A model generated the notes under the pieces. That model worked only from the letters and a program-made list of their open reading frames with translations. It made no database searches and was not told where the DNA came from. From Bacillota bacterium (lineage in GTDB: Bacteria > Bacillota > Clostridia > Clostridiales > Clostridiaceae), in the NCBI GenBank assembly GCA_023417975.1, contig JAEZDX010000431.1, positions 1 to 6,343 on the forward strand: 6,343 bases of DNA, written 5' to 3'. The position numbers were made by a program, and so were the translations under genes. Within the stretch, counting starts at the first letter, position 1. The number at the start of each line of letters is the position of its first letter. This document shows, piece by piece, positions 1 through 6,071 of this stretch.

Positions 1-1136
1 ATCTTTACTGATGCTGTAGAGCCGATGAAGGTTGGAAGGTTCCTAAAGGTTGTATTTATTGTTCCATCATTAGGTCCACCGAATATAAAACTAATATACT
101 TGCTTGCCGAATCAACACATGCTGCTCCATCTACCAAGTTGCTATCATCATTTGGAGGCGTTACACTTACCATATTTCCCGTCATATCTCCATACCATTT
201 ATAGAAATACCAGCCTGCACCCTTTTGTGTGTCTGTAGCAAGAAGACTTCCCAGTCTTCCTGGAGTAGGAACGAACCACCAGGATATACATGCGCTGTCT
301 ACTTTATATCGTTCAAATTTTCCTATATAACGTGCTGATGATCCTGGCTGGCCTTCAAGGCTATGATCCGGATCGCAATATTCGTTTATGCTAATTGGTA
401 ACGAACTAATTCCTAAAGAAGCTTCCAACGATCTATAATCTCTTAAGTGCGGTGATACTACTTCAGCGCCTCCACCACCACCAAGCTCATGCCAGCTCAT
501 TATGTCCGGAAGGCAGTTATTCGCCTTACAAAAACTTAGAAAGCTGCTCATTCTTGAACGGTTGTAATTGCTGTCACATGGTCCAATAATTTTAGCCCCC
601 GGATCATTTGCACGAATAACATTATAGGTCTGCTTCCACATGTCATTGAAAGTACCGTTGGCGGAATTCCAAGTACCATCAGGCTCGTTCCATATTTCAT
701 AACCGTAATAATTGTTGCGTCCGGACGCTTTTTTGTCATTTATAAAGGAAGTTACCTGATTTAGCCAACTTGTCATTCCCGGCCATTTATATGGCCAATT
801 CGGAAGCATATCTGCAAGATCTATAGAAACCTTTGCACTTGGAACTGACGCAAGCCTCTCTGAAACAGGTATTGCTGCTCCAAAGGCATGCTGATTTCCT
901 GAGGCTCCCCTGGCAGGATTTCTCATAACATATGGCTTTAACGGGGCTACCAGTGCATTAACATCAGCCGGCTTTGTATCAGTGATTCCATAAAGAGAAC
1001 CACTTGCACAATGTGTCACACCCCTAAGTACACTTGTACAATCTACAGAGATGGAGCTAGCTGCAAAAGTAGAAGTTGCAGGAATTGAAGCTAGCACAAT
1101 CATAATACACAGCATTAATACTAAGACCTTCTTCAT
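1..1136 (-). CDS. Secreted clan GH-A glycoside hydrolase, N-terminal 378 residues (3' end outside window)
   Basis: This is an extracellular polysaccharide-degrading enzyme, cut by the left edge with no stop reached. The ATG at 1136 follows an AGGAGG site (1145-1150). Residues 1-25 form a Sec signal peptide: MKK, a hydrophobic core, then probable cleavage after TFA. The catalytic (beta/alpha)8 domain appears to span about residues 27-300. It has an IWNEP motif with E151 as likely acid/base, a WHE motif at H216, and an INEY motif with E252 as likely nucleophile. The spacing of about 100 residues between the two glutamates is typical of clan GH-A retaining enzymes. Residues from about 310 onward look like the start of a beta-sandwich domain. 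The exact family is uncertain: GH39-like is plausible, but GH30 or GH5 relatives are not excluded. Any CBM or dockerin would lie outside the window. A five-glycine run (219-223) follows the WHE motif. A promoter and cre box upstream suggest catabolite control. Confidence 0.85.
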   Translation of the reverse strand, partial: MKKVLVLMLCIMIVLASIPATSTFAASSISVDCTSVLRGVTHCASGSLYGITDTKPADVNALVAPLKPYVMRNPARGASGNQHAFGAAIPVSERLASVPSAKVSIDLADMLPNWPYKWPGMTSWLNQVTSFINDKKASGRNNYYGYEIWNEPDGTWNSANGTFNDMWKQTYNVIRANDPGAKIIGPCDSNYNRSRMSSFLSFCKANNCLPDIMSWHELGGGGGAEVVSPHLRDYRSLEASLGISSLPISINEYCDPDHSLEGQPGSSARYIGKFERYKVDSACISWWFVPTPGRLGSLLATDTQKGAGWYFYKWYGDMTGNMVSVTPPNDDSNLVDGAACVDSASKYISFIFGGPNDGTINTTFRNLPTFIGSTASVK

Positions 1137-1251
1137 AAATTTAACCTCCTGAATTTTGGGCTTTCACCGAATTATAGGCTCAAATTTATTTAGTTCATTT
1201 GTCATGAACCCTAAACCTTTGTTTCTCATATAGCTGCACTAACTTTAGTTA

Positions 1252-1265
1252 TGATACCGATTTCA
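1252..1265 (-). promoter_or_regulatory. Catabolite responsive element (cre) for CcpA
   Basis: The minus strand reads TGAAATCGGTATCA, matching the cre consensus TGWAANCGNTNWCA at every specified position. It lies about 62-75 nt downstream of the predicted transcription start and 116 nt before the start codon. From there CcpA bound with HPr-Ser-P would act as a roadblock to elongation. Cre boxes downstream of the start are an established arrangement in Firmicutes carbohydrate genes, and carbon catabolite control of cellulase genes is known in cellulolytic clostridia. A different LacI/GalR-family repressor could also recognise such a central-CG site. Confidence 0.7.
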
Positions 1266-1333
1266 TTCAAATCTTCCCTTCCCTCCCTTAGTCTAAATAC
1301 TATATGGATGCCTTACCTCGACTGACAGCTACG

Positions 1334-1362
1334 ATTATACCATTCTAACCAATATATGGAAA
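1334..1362 (-). promoter_or_regulatory. Extended -10 sigma-A-type promoter of the glycoside hydrolase gene
   Basis: On the minus strand there is a perfect TATAAT at 1339-1334, preceded by TGG, which makes the extended -10 TGGTATAAT. A weak -35, TTTCCA (1362-1357, 4 of 6 matches to TTGACA), sits at the ideal 17-nt spacing. Transcription should start near 1327 and give a leader of roughly 190 nt before the ATG at 1136. A second TATAAT (1176-1171) lies closer to the gene but has no -35 at usable spacing. Confidence 0.65.
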
Positions 1363-1420
1363 TGGAACTATGTAATATATATATACTTTAATGTGCAATA
1401 ACTTTTTCTATACCATAATT

Positions 1421-1452
1421 AAATCCCTCAAACTAATTAGCCCGAGGGATTT
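1421..1452. terminator. Hairpin terminator after the DUF4180 gene
   Basis: Perfect 9-bp inverted repeat AAATCCCTC / GAGGGATTT (1421-1429 and 1444-1452) with a 14-nt loop, lying 47 bases past the stop of the DUF4180 gene. In the minus direction, the direction of that gene, the stem ends in UUU followed by AAUU, a weak U-tract. In the plus direction it ends in five U. It probably insulates the hydrolase promoter from read-through. Confidence 0.6.
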
Positions 1453-1498
1453 TTAACAAGTATTTCAATTGCGCCTACTTCTTCTGAATAACTATTAA

Positions 1499-1864
1499 TC
1501 ATTCAACTGCTTTTAACTTTTCTGTTGCTTGCTCCAAAGTTTCCACAAAGAAAATATCTTTACCTTTGTTACATTCATAAATAAAATCATGTAAAGGCTT
1601 ACTTGTGTATTTGCTAAAGTCACCTACAATAGCCAGCTTAGTGTGATAGTTTATAAACTTTTGCAAAACTTCACCCGCTATACCACTGCTAAGTTTAAAG
1701 AACTCTTCGCATATAGTCTCCTTAGCCAACATAATTCTGCTGCAGTTTTTTTCATAATATACGGTGGCTATAAAATCCAGCGCAGATTGTGAATCATATA
1801 TTAAAACTTCATCGCTCTCAATGTATACAATTGCATTATCTTCTCCTAAAAAAGTGTAATTCAT
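1499..1864 (-). CDS. Stand-alone DUF4180 domain protein
   Basis: This 121-residue soluble protein has no signal peptide or membrane segment and matches the DUF4180 family over its whole length. Family hallmarks are visible: the MLAKE segment (45-49), EEFFKLSSGIAGE (53-65), LQKFINYHTKLAIVGDFSKY (67-86) and the FIYECNKGKDIFF segment. The fold reads as alternating beta-strands and helices. I suspect, without proof, a remote likeness to STAS-type domains. The biochemical function of DUF4180 is unknown. The start at 1864 has a good AAAGGAGAT site 9 nt upstream. It is the second gene after the PadR-DUF4180 fusion, separated by 73 nt with no promoter or strong terminator seen between them, so the two are probably co-transcribed. 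Its core is paralogous to the C-terminus of that regulator, including the shared pattern LQKFxxYHxKxAIV, which suggests the two proteins interact or sense the same cue. Confidence 0.85.
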   Translation of the reverse strand: MNYTFLGEDNAIVYIESDEVLIYDSQSALDFIATVYYEKNCSRIMLAKETICEEFFKLSSGIAGEVLQKFINYHTKLAIVGDFSKYTSKPLHDFIYECNKGKDIFFVETLEQATEKLKAVE

Positions 1865-1937
1865 TATTTAAACATCTCCTTTGCAGCTTATTTGTTTAAA
1901 GATCACTTCAATAAGCTTTATTATTTTCCATTTAAAA

Positions 1938-2918
1938 TTATTCTTTCTGTTTGAGGCTTAAAAACCATTTTTCAGCATCTTCAGTACATGTAAATAATCT
2001 AAGTATATTTTGTTTTCCGCTTTCCACTATGGAAGCTTTAAATTCAGCTGTCAGGCTATTCATATCTTCAATTACAATTGCACATTTGATATGGTACATT
2101 GCAAATTTTTGAAGCATGGCTGCTAGCAATCCATTTTTAAGCTCCATGAAGTCTTCTAAAACCATTTCACTGTTCAGCAGCGCAAACTGTGTATTATTCT
2201 CTGCTAATGCAGTAATTATGTCTAAAATGTTTCTTTCCGTTCTTAATCTAGCTTCCGAATCATTAAAATGAACATAATTTATTTCTTTATTACTGTTTAC
2301 AGTATACTTTATTGCTGTGACAGGTTTTTCTTCCTCTGGAATATCCTTTGTTTTTGAAACTCCGATTATATCATTTTCATTAGGAACATATGCTATGGCT
2401 CTTCTCATATCTTCAAGCCAAACCAGTTCATTTTCATACGTTCTTCGTATATTCTCGTTGATAAAATTCCATATAGTCTCTTCGAGAGCAGTTCTATCCG
2501 GTAAAAAATTTGGATCCTTTATTTTCTTTTGCTCTATTAATATCTGCATCTTGACTTGATCTTCATATTTATTAAGCAGCATATTTAATTCATTAGTATT
2601 AAGTTGTCTTGACCAGGCAAGTTGAACAAGAAAAGGTTTTTTTATTTCACTTTCCTCAGAAGAAGTAAGTATCCATTCTTTCAAAGCAGCAAGTCCTTCA
2701 TCAGTTATTTTATATATTTTTTTTGTTGGAGAGCTGTCTTGATGCATAACCTCATTTGTTACCAAACCCTTACTAAGCAGTTCGGTAAGTGTCTTATATA
2801 TTTGATTATTATTACCTGACCAATGCATAAAAGCGGAATCTTGAATAACCTTTTTTAAGTCGTAACCTGTCATAGACTTATAGCTCAGCATGCCTAATAT
2901 TGCATAATTAATTGACAT
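1938..2918 (-). CDS. PadR-family transcriptional repressor with C-terminal DUF4180 domain
   Basis: This 326-residue regulator is nearly twice the usual length of a PadR protein. Residues 1-80 are the PadR winged helix: it opens with INYAILGMLSYKSMTGYDLKK and contains the NNQIYKTLTELLSKGLV recognition region and the KIYKITDEG wing. Residues about 90-178 are the helical PadR C-terminal dimerisation region (PFLVQLAW, then ENELVWLEDMRRAI). A linker rich in lysine and glutamate (about 185-203) leads to a DUF4180 domain at about 205-322. That domain keeps the LQKFxxYHxKxAIV pattern (269-282) but has lost the GDFS motif and has LLAAM in place of the family's AGE segment. A diverged sensor or partner-binding domain is the natural reading. 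The start at 2918 follows AAGGAGG. Two palindromes overlap its own promoter, so autorepression is likely. Its other targets and ligand are unknown; the DUF4180 gene is just downstream. Confidence 0.88.
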   Translation of the reverse strand: MSINYAILGMLSYKSMTGYDLKKVIQDSAFMHWSGNNNQIYKTLTELLSKGLVTNEVMHQDSSPTKKIYKITDEGLAALKEWILTSSEESEIKKPFLVQLAWSRQLNTNELNMLLNKYEDQVKMQILIEQKKIKDPNFLPDRTALEETIWNFINENIRRTYENELVWLEDMRRAIAYVPNENDIIGVSKTKDIPEEEKPVTAIKYTVNSNKEINYVHFNDSEARLRTERNILDIITALAENNTQFALLNSEMVLEDFMELKNGLLAAMLQKFAMYHIKCAIVIEDMNSLTAEFKASIVESGKQNILRLFTCTEDAEKWFLSLKQKE

Positions 2919-2934
2919 ATTGCAGCCTCCTTAA

Positions 2935-2970
2935 TCAATAACATATGTTAATAGTAACATATGTTATTGA
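2935..2970. promoter_or_regulatory. Double palindromic operator, probable PadR autoregulatory site
   Basis: This is a perfect 16-bp inverted repeat (2935-2950 and 2955-2970) with a 4-nt spacer. Each arm itself contains the 12-bp palindrome TAACATATGTTA (2939-2950 and 2955-2966), giving two identical sites 16 bp centre to centre. PadR repressors typically bind ATGT/ACAT-containing dyads, and these sites contain both. The position over the -10, spacer and start site of the regulator's own promoter indicates negative autoregulation, possibly by two cooperating dimers. Confidence 0.8.
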
Positions 2971-2979
2971 TAGCGTCAA
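2951..2979 (-). promoter_or_regulatory. Promoter of the PadR-DUF4180 operon
   Basis: On the minus strand, TTGACG (2979-2974) and TACTAT (2956-2951) are separated by exactly 17 nt, each matching 5 of 6 consensus bases. The start would be near 2944, leaving a leader of about 26 nt containing the AAGGAGG site. One operator palindrome fills the -10/-35 spacer and the other covers the predicted start site. Confidence 0.75.
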
Positions 2980-3092
2980 TGTAAAAAATATAAACCAAAC
3001 TATTAGCAAGCAACAAGATAAATTATATTAAGTTTATATTTCATTTCTTTAATTATTTAAACTCTTTTTCATTAATATATTTAATTTATATA

Positions 3093-3120
3093 TTGATTTT
3101 ATTAACATTAAGGATATAAT
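3093..3120 (+). promoter_or_regulatory. Promoter of the DUF2089 operon
   Basis: TTGATT (3093-3098) and a perfect TATAAT (3115-3120) are separated by 16 nt. A second overlapping TATAAT follows at 3120-3125. The start would be about 3127, giving a very short leader with the GGAGAG site at 3129-3134. An AT-only inverted repeat, AATATAT/ATATATT (3074-3080 and 3088-3094), abuts the -35, but in such AT-rich DNA it may be chance. Confidence 0.65.
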
Positions 3121-3142
3121 ATAATTATGGAGAGTGATTAGT

Positions 3143-3505
3143 ATGGCTTACAAAGTATTAACTCAGTGCCCTGTATGTAATTCAAAACTTACGGTTACTA
3201 AGCTGGAATGTAAAAAATGCGGTACTGTTATAGAAAATGACTTTGAACAGTCCAAGTTTTCCTACCTGACTTCAGATCAGCTGAACTTTGCTGAAATCTT
3301 TATTAAATGCAGAGGCAACATTAAAGATGTAGAGAAAGAACTTGGAATATCCTATCCAACCGTTCGAGGCAAGCTTGAGGATTTAGCTGCTTCACTGGGA
3401 TATGCACCAGTTAAAGAAAAGGAAGTTAACAGTTCGGAAATAATTGATAAACTTGATAAGGGAGAAATTACAGCAGAACAAGCCTTAATTTTATTAAAAA
3501 AATAA
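3143..3505 (+). CDS. DUF2089 family protein: zinc ribbon, HTH and SHOCT-like tail
   Basis: This 120-residue protein of the DUF2089 family is probably a DNA-binding or regulatory protein. Residues 9-12 and 23-26 are two CxxC knuckles (CPVC and CKKC) forming a zinc ribbon. Residues about 45-85 form a helix-turn-helix region with the GNIKDVEKELGISYPTVRGK motif, reminiscent of sigma or LuxR-type HTHs. The last 25 residues (EIIDKLDKGEITAEQALILL) are the amphipathic helical hairpin seen in SHOCT-like proteins, and the next gene begins with the same element. I chose the ATG at 3143 because GGAG at 3129-3132 lies at good distance from it. A GTG at 3134 would add three residues but abuts the ribosome site. 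It is the first gene of a three-gene operon, 23 nt before the next gene. It may regulate the operon, though I see no obvious operator. Confidence 0.85.
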   Translation: MAYKVLTQCPVCNSKLTVTKLECKKCGTVIENDFEQSKFSYLTSDQLNFAEIFIKCRGNIKDVEKELGISYPTVRGKLEDLAASLGYAPVKEKEVNSSEIIDKLDKGEITAEQALILLKK

Positions 3506-3528
3506 TATTAAAAAGGGAGTTGTATTAA

Positions 3529-3900
3529 ATGAATGATGAGGTTATGAAGATATTAAAGATGTTGGAAGATGGCAAGATTGATGCTCAGAAGGCCGGAGAT
3601 CTTATCGCTGTACTGAATACTACTAGCCAGAATGCGCCGGTAATATATGAAAATAATAATAAAATGTTGAAAATAAGAGTAAACACAAAAGATGGAGAAA
3701 ATGTTAATATAAATATACCTGTTAAATTTATAAAGACTTTAGGTGGAGCTATAAAGAAAATACCTAAACTGGATGGTGTTGACGGGACCGAAGATATTAA
3801 TATTCAAGCTATTCTTGAAGCAGTCAGTGACGGATTGGACGGTAAGATAGTAGATATAAAGAGTGAAAAAGGAGACAACGTTGAGATCTCAGTTGAATAG
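3529..3900 (+). CDS. SHOCT-like domain protein (LiaX/YvlB N-terminal type)
   Basis: This 123-residue cytosolic protein has no signal peptide. Residues 1-30 form the SHOCT-like helical hairpin (ILKMLEDGKIDAQKAGDLIAVL) that occurs at the N-terminus of YvlB and LiaX-type envelope-stress proteins. After a short polar linker, residues about 45-123 form a separate beta-alpha-beta domain. It runs from a KIRVNTKDGENVNINIPVKF strand pair, through a helix, a DGVDG turn and the INIQAILEAV helix, to a final IVDIKSEKGDNVEISVE strand pair. This second domain recurs as the whole of the next gene. GGGAG at 3514-3518 is the ribosome site. It sits between the DUF2089 gene and the 86-residue gene in a tight operon. 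A role in sensing envelope stress is suggested by family association only, since no membrane protein is encoded beside it. Its exact function is unknown. Confidence 0.8.
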   Translation: MNDEVMKILKMLEDGKIDAQKAGDLIAVLNTTSQNAPVIYENNNKMLKIRVNTKDGENVNINIPVKFIKTLGGAIKKIPKLDGVDGTEDINIQAILEAVSDGLDGKIVDIKSEKGDNVEISVE

Positions 3901-3924
3901 CAGTATTGAGGGAAGTGTTGAAGT

Positions 3925-4185
3925 ATGAAAATTTATATTAGAGAAAAGAATGGAAGAAGGTTCTTTATTCCCATACCGTTAAGTATTGCAGGAGTAGGCT
4001 GCAAAATAGCAGCCTATGTCCTTGAAAAGAGCGGAAAATATCTTGATGATCAGCAAAGTGATATAGTCGGCTGTATAGATTTTGATAAACTGGCTAAAAG
4101 CCTAAAGTATTTGAGAGGCTATAGAGGTTTAAAATTAGTGGAAGTTACTTCAAAAAACGGAGAGGAAGTAACTATCGTTCTGTAA
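3925..4185 (+). CDS. Small protein paralogous to the C-terminal domain of the preceding SHOCT-like protein
   Basis: I do not recognise a named family for this 86-residue protein, but it shares its architecture with residues 45-123 of its neighbour. A KIYIREKNGRRFFIPIPL strand pair aligns with KIRVNTKDGENVNINIPV. A central helix and the acidic DFDKLAKSLKYL helix follow. The terminal LVEVTSKNGEEVTIVL aligns with IVDIKSEKGDNVEISV. It lacks the SHOCT-like hairpin and has a more hydrophobic middle (IPIPLSIAGVGCKIAAYVL), which could be amphipathic or membrane-touching. The start at 3925 has GAGGG at 3908-3912. It follows the previous stop by 24 nt and is the last gene of the operon. It could form a heteromer with the previous protein, antagonise it, or compete for the same partner; these are inferences. 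Confidence 0.75.
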   Translation: MKIYIREKNGRRFFIPIPLSIAGVGCKIAAYVLEKSGKYLDDQQSDIVGCIDFDKLAKSLKYLRGYRGLKLVEVTSKNGEEVTIVL

Positions 4186-4218
4186 TAGGGGACGGTTCAC
4201 AATTATTCTGCCCTTTTT
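4186..4218 (+). other. GGGGACGGTTC motif, possible REP-like remnant
   Basis: Immediately after the last operon stop the sequence reads TAGGGGACGGTTCAC, and 20 bases later GCCCTTTTT. GGGGACGGTTC resembles short dispersed repeats that accompany REP-associated transposases in many clostridia and other bacteria. Here only one copy is visible, with a weak 4-bp AGGG/CCCT pairing and a T-run. It could equally be a poor terminator. Confidence 0.25.
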
Positions 4219-4251
4219 ATACTATTAGACAAACTTTCTATAGCCTTGAGT

Positions 4252-4291
4252 AACCCCCTTTATTTGGGTCTAAACCAAACTAAAGGGGGTT
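4252..4291. terminator. Bidirectional hairpin between the convergent operons
   Basis: A long inverted repeat pairs 4252-4267 with 4275-4291: 16 base pairs with one bulged base and a 7-nt loop. The outer part is AACCCCCTTTA / TAAAGGGGGTT. It lies 67 bases past the DUF2089 operon and 57 bases past the ABC permease stop, at the point of convergence. The U-tract is short in both directions (UUUACUU plus-wise, UUAC minus-wise), but the stem is very stable. Confidence 0.65.
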
Positions 4292-4347
4292 TACTTGGCT
4301 TGGCACATTAGTAAATTATTAACTTAGTTTTTATCTTGCACCTTCTT

Positions 4348-5133
4348 CTAAAGAAGTCTTTCGGGTACGAATTTTTCCACTGCGTTTCTAATGAGTATAA
4401 TATCGATAATGTACAATCCAGTCCCCAAAATAATCATCACTAAACTGTTCAACATAAGCAAGCCTGTCATCTGACCTAAAAGCAGCATAATTAATGGCAG
4501 TACGATGAATCCGCTCATCTGCTGAGCCTCCTGGAAAGTATGAGCCTTGGCTGAAATCAGCACCATAAATGATATTCCAAGAAGAGTTGCCGCAGGTGCC
4601 ACCCATAGAATAAGAATTATCCATTTTACATTTGGAAATATGAGCCTTCCAAAATAAACCCATCCTCCTATATTCACGATTATTCCAAAAGCGATTGCAG
4701 AAACCAGCGCAACAGTATAGGCTGGAACAAAAGTTCCAAGTACCTTGGATATAAACAAGTCTTTTATTGTCATCGGTGTGTAAAGAAGAGTTTCAATTGT
4801 TTTCTTCTCCTTTTCAACCACGAAGCTACTGGCTCCGATTATGCATGAAGCCATTACGGGAATAAGCAGGAACAGTACCGGAAACATATAATTTACGCCT
4901 AACTCAACTATGAACTGAGACTGATTTTCGTAGTGAAGTAAGCCTGAAAACCTCTTTATCATCATATCCATACCATTTAGGCCGCTTACTCCAAATCTGG
5001 CACCAATCATTAGTCCAAGGGGAAGCACAATCATCATTACTAAAGGTACGATGAGCATAGGCAGTAAGACCTGTTTATCCCCTGTGATTTCCTTTATATC
5101 CTTATATATCATAGCCTTCTGTGAAGCTTTCAT
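4348..5133 (-). CDS. ABC-2 type transporter permease
   Basis: This 261-residue polytopic inner-membrane subunit of an ABC exporter has six predicted membrane segments, at about residues 22-46, 81-104, 131-155, 170-194, 207-227 and 230-250. The conserved cytoplasmic motif EKEKKTIETLLYTPMT (107-122), which couples to the ATPase in NatB/ABC-2 permeases, follows the second segment. The ATG at 5133 overlaps the ATPase stop by 4 nt (ATGA), with a GGGGGAG ribosome site inside the end of the ATPase gene, so the two are translationally coupled. The substrate cannot be told from sequence. Relatives export sodium, peptides, antibiotics or other amphiphiles. Some related systems in Firmicutes pair with a GntR-type regulator or a sensor kinase, and neither is present here. 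Confidence 0.9.
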   Translation of the reverse strand: MKASQKAMIYKDIKEITGDKQVLLPMLIVPLVMMIVLPLGLMIGARFGVSGLNGMDMMIKRFSGLLHYENQSQFIVELGVNYMFPVLFLLIPVMASCIIGASSFVVEKEKKTIETLLYTPMTIKDLFISKVLGTFVPAYTVALVSAIAFGIIVNIGGWVYFGRLIFPNVKWIILILWVAPAATLLGISFMVLISAKAHTFQEAQQMSGFIVLPLIMLLLGQMTGLLMLNSLVMIILGTGLYIIDIILIRNAVEKFVPERLL

Positions 5134-6035
5134 TTTGACTCCCCCTTCTCAAAGCTGAAATATAAATCCTCCAGGCTCCAATGTATCTGCTTTGCTTCAT
5201 ATATGCTTCCACCCATTGATACTATTTCTGTTATTATCCTGGATACATCTTCATCATTCTTTATGGCCACTCTGCATCTGCCACTGCTGAGTTCCTCATT
5301 TGAGTGCAGTCTTGGTATATTCCTTCCTCTGAGCTCAAGATATAAGCCGCTGTTTTTCTGCTCCAACAGCTTATTAAAGGTTCCAAAGCCTAGAAGCTGT
5401 CCATTATGGATGAAACCATACAGTGTACAAATATCCTCCGCATACTTTAGCTGATGCGTACACAGGAACACCGTGACACCATCCTGCTTTGCAAGCCCGC
5501 TGATTAAATTTGTTACATTAGCAGCTGCTTCCGGATCCAACCCCGAAGTTGGTTCATCCAGAAATAGTACCTTCGGCCTAAGAATAAGTGACCTAGCTAG
5601 AGATATCTTCTTTTTCATCCCCGTACTGTAATTCTTCACCTTTTTATCCCTTGCCTCATACAGTTCAAGCCCCTTCAGCAATTCCATACATCTTTCTTTT
5701 AGCTTTTTCCCGCTTAAATCATACATCTTACCAAAAAACTGCAGATTCTCATAGCCAGTCAGATTCTCATAGGAAGCTGCCGTTTCTGTCATAACCCCGC
5801 AAAAGGAATGAATTTTTATTGCATCAGTGTAAATGCTGCTTCCCATTACGGAAGCCTCTCCGCTTGTGGGCGTCAGAATCCCGTTTAACAATCTTACCGT
5901 AGTAGTCTTCCCTGAGCCATTTGGACCAAGAAAACCAAAAATTTCTCCTTGAGGTATTGATAAATCTATATCTCTTAATGCAAATGGTTGTCCATCATAG
6001 GATTTGCTTAAACTCTTAACATTTATAGCATCCAT
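5130..6035 (-). CDS. ABC transporter ATP-binding protein (NatA/CcmA-like)
   Basis: This 301-residue cytoplasmic ATPase drives the adjacent ABC-2 permease. The nucleotide-binding domain occupies residues 1-215, with Walker A GPNGSGKT (37-44), a Q-loop region in which the glutamine position reads E84 (VMTE), signature YSTGMKKK (136-143), Walker B VLFLDEP (156-162) with catalytic E161, D-loop SGLD (164-167) and switch histidine H194. The S-T-G-M signature and the E in the Q-loop are common in the NatA/DrrA export subfamily. Residues about 225-295 form a C-terminal accessory domain ending in the SLEDLYFSFEKG segment, typical for this subfamily. The start at 6035 is preceded by GAGGGGAG. It is the first gene of a two-gene operon whose promoter lies just downstream of the terminator of the structured RNA. 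Confidence 0.92.
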   Translation of the reverse strand: MDAINVKSLSKSYDGQPFALRDIDLSIPQGEIFGFLGPNGSGKTTTVRLLNGILTPTSGEASVMGSSIYTDAIKIHSFCGVMTETAASYENLTGYENLQFFGKMYDLSGKKLKERCMELLKGLELYEARDKKVKNYSTGMKKKISLARSLILRPKVLFLDEPTSGLDPEAAANVTNLISGLAKQDGVTVFLCTHQLKYAEDICTLYGFIHNGQLLGFGTFNKLLEQKNSGLYLELRGRNIPRLHSNEELSSGRCRVAIKNDEDVSRIITEIVSMGGSIYEAKQIHWSLEDLYFSFEKGESK

Positions 6036-6071
6036 AGAAAATACTCCCCTCTTCTTCTCTTTTTTCTTATT

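Larger units (their letters stand above)
1137..1498. other. Intergenic leader and spacer between hydrolase and DUF4180 gene
   Basis: No credible gene lies in this 362-base stretch. Besides the promoter, cre box and terminator listed separately, it holds a short inverted repeat with arms GTTCAT/ATGAAC at 1193-1198 and 1204-1209. A second, ACTAA/TTAGT, lies at 1238-1249. A purine-rich, Shine-Dalgarno-like run is at about 1270-1290 (minus-strand sense), followed by a five-codon open frame at 1249-1266. I recognise no known riboswitch in the leader. Confidence 0.6.

Noticed and set aside
548..739. 63-residue minus-strand frame inside the hydrolase gene
   Set aside because: It lies wholly within the hydrolase coding sequence in another frame of the same strand, has no domain character, and the hydrolase frame is clearly real (signal peptide, catalytic motifs).
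1137..1330. Riboswitch in the long hydrolase leader
   Set aside because: No conserved core of c-di-GMP, cobalamin, purine or other riboswitches is recognisable and no terminator precedes the ATG; the cre box is a sufficient explanation for regulation.
2317..2819. Two plus-strand frames (2317-2559 and 2622-2819) opposite the PadR gene
   Set aside because: Antisense shadows with phenylalanine/serine-rich, low-complexity translations, no ribosome site, and overlap with a well-supported gene.
4342..4356. CTTCTT/AAGAAG inverted repeat across the permease stop codon
   Set aside because: Only 6 bp with a 3-nt loop and no U-run after it; the stronger hairpin at 4252-4291 is the likely terminator.
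4388..4663. 91-residue minus-strand frame within the permease gene
   Set aside because: Out-of-frame shadow; its translation has no membrane segments or motifs, whereas the permease frame has six membrane segments and the EKEKKTIE motif.
5203..5454. 83-residue plus-strand frame opposite the ATPase gene
   Set aside because: Antisense shadow of the ATPase C-terminal domain; no ribosome site or recognisable domain.
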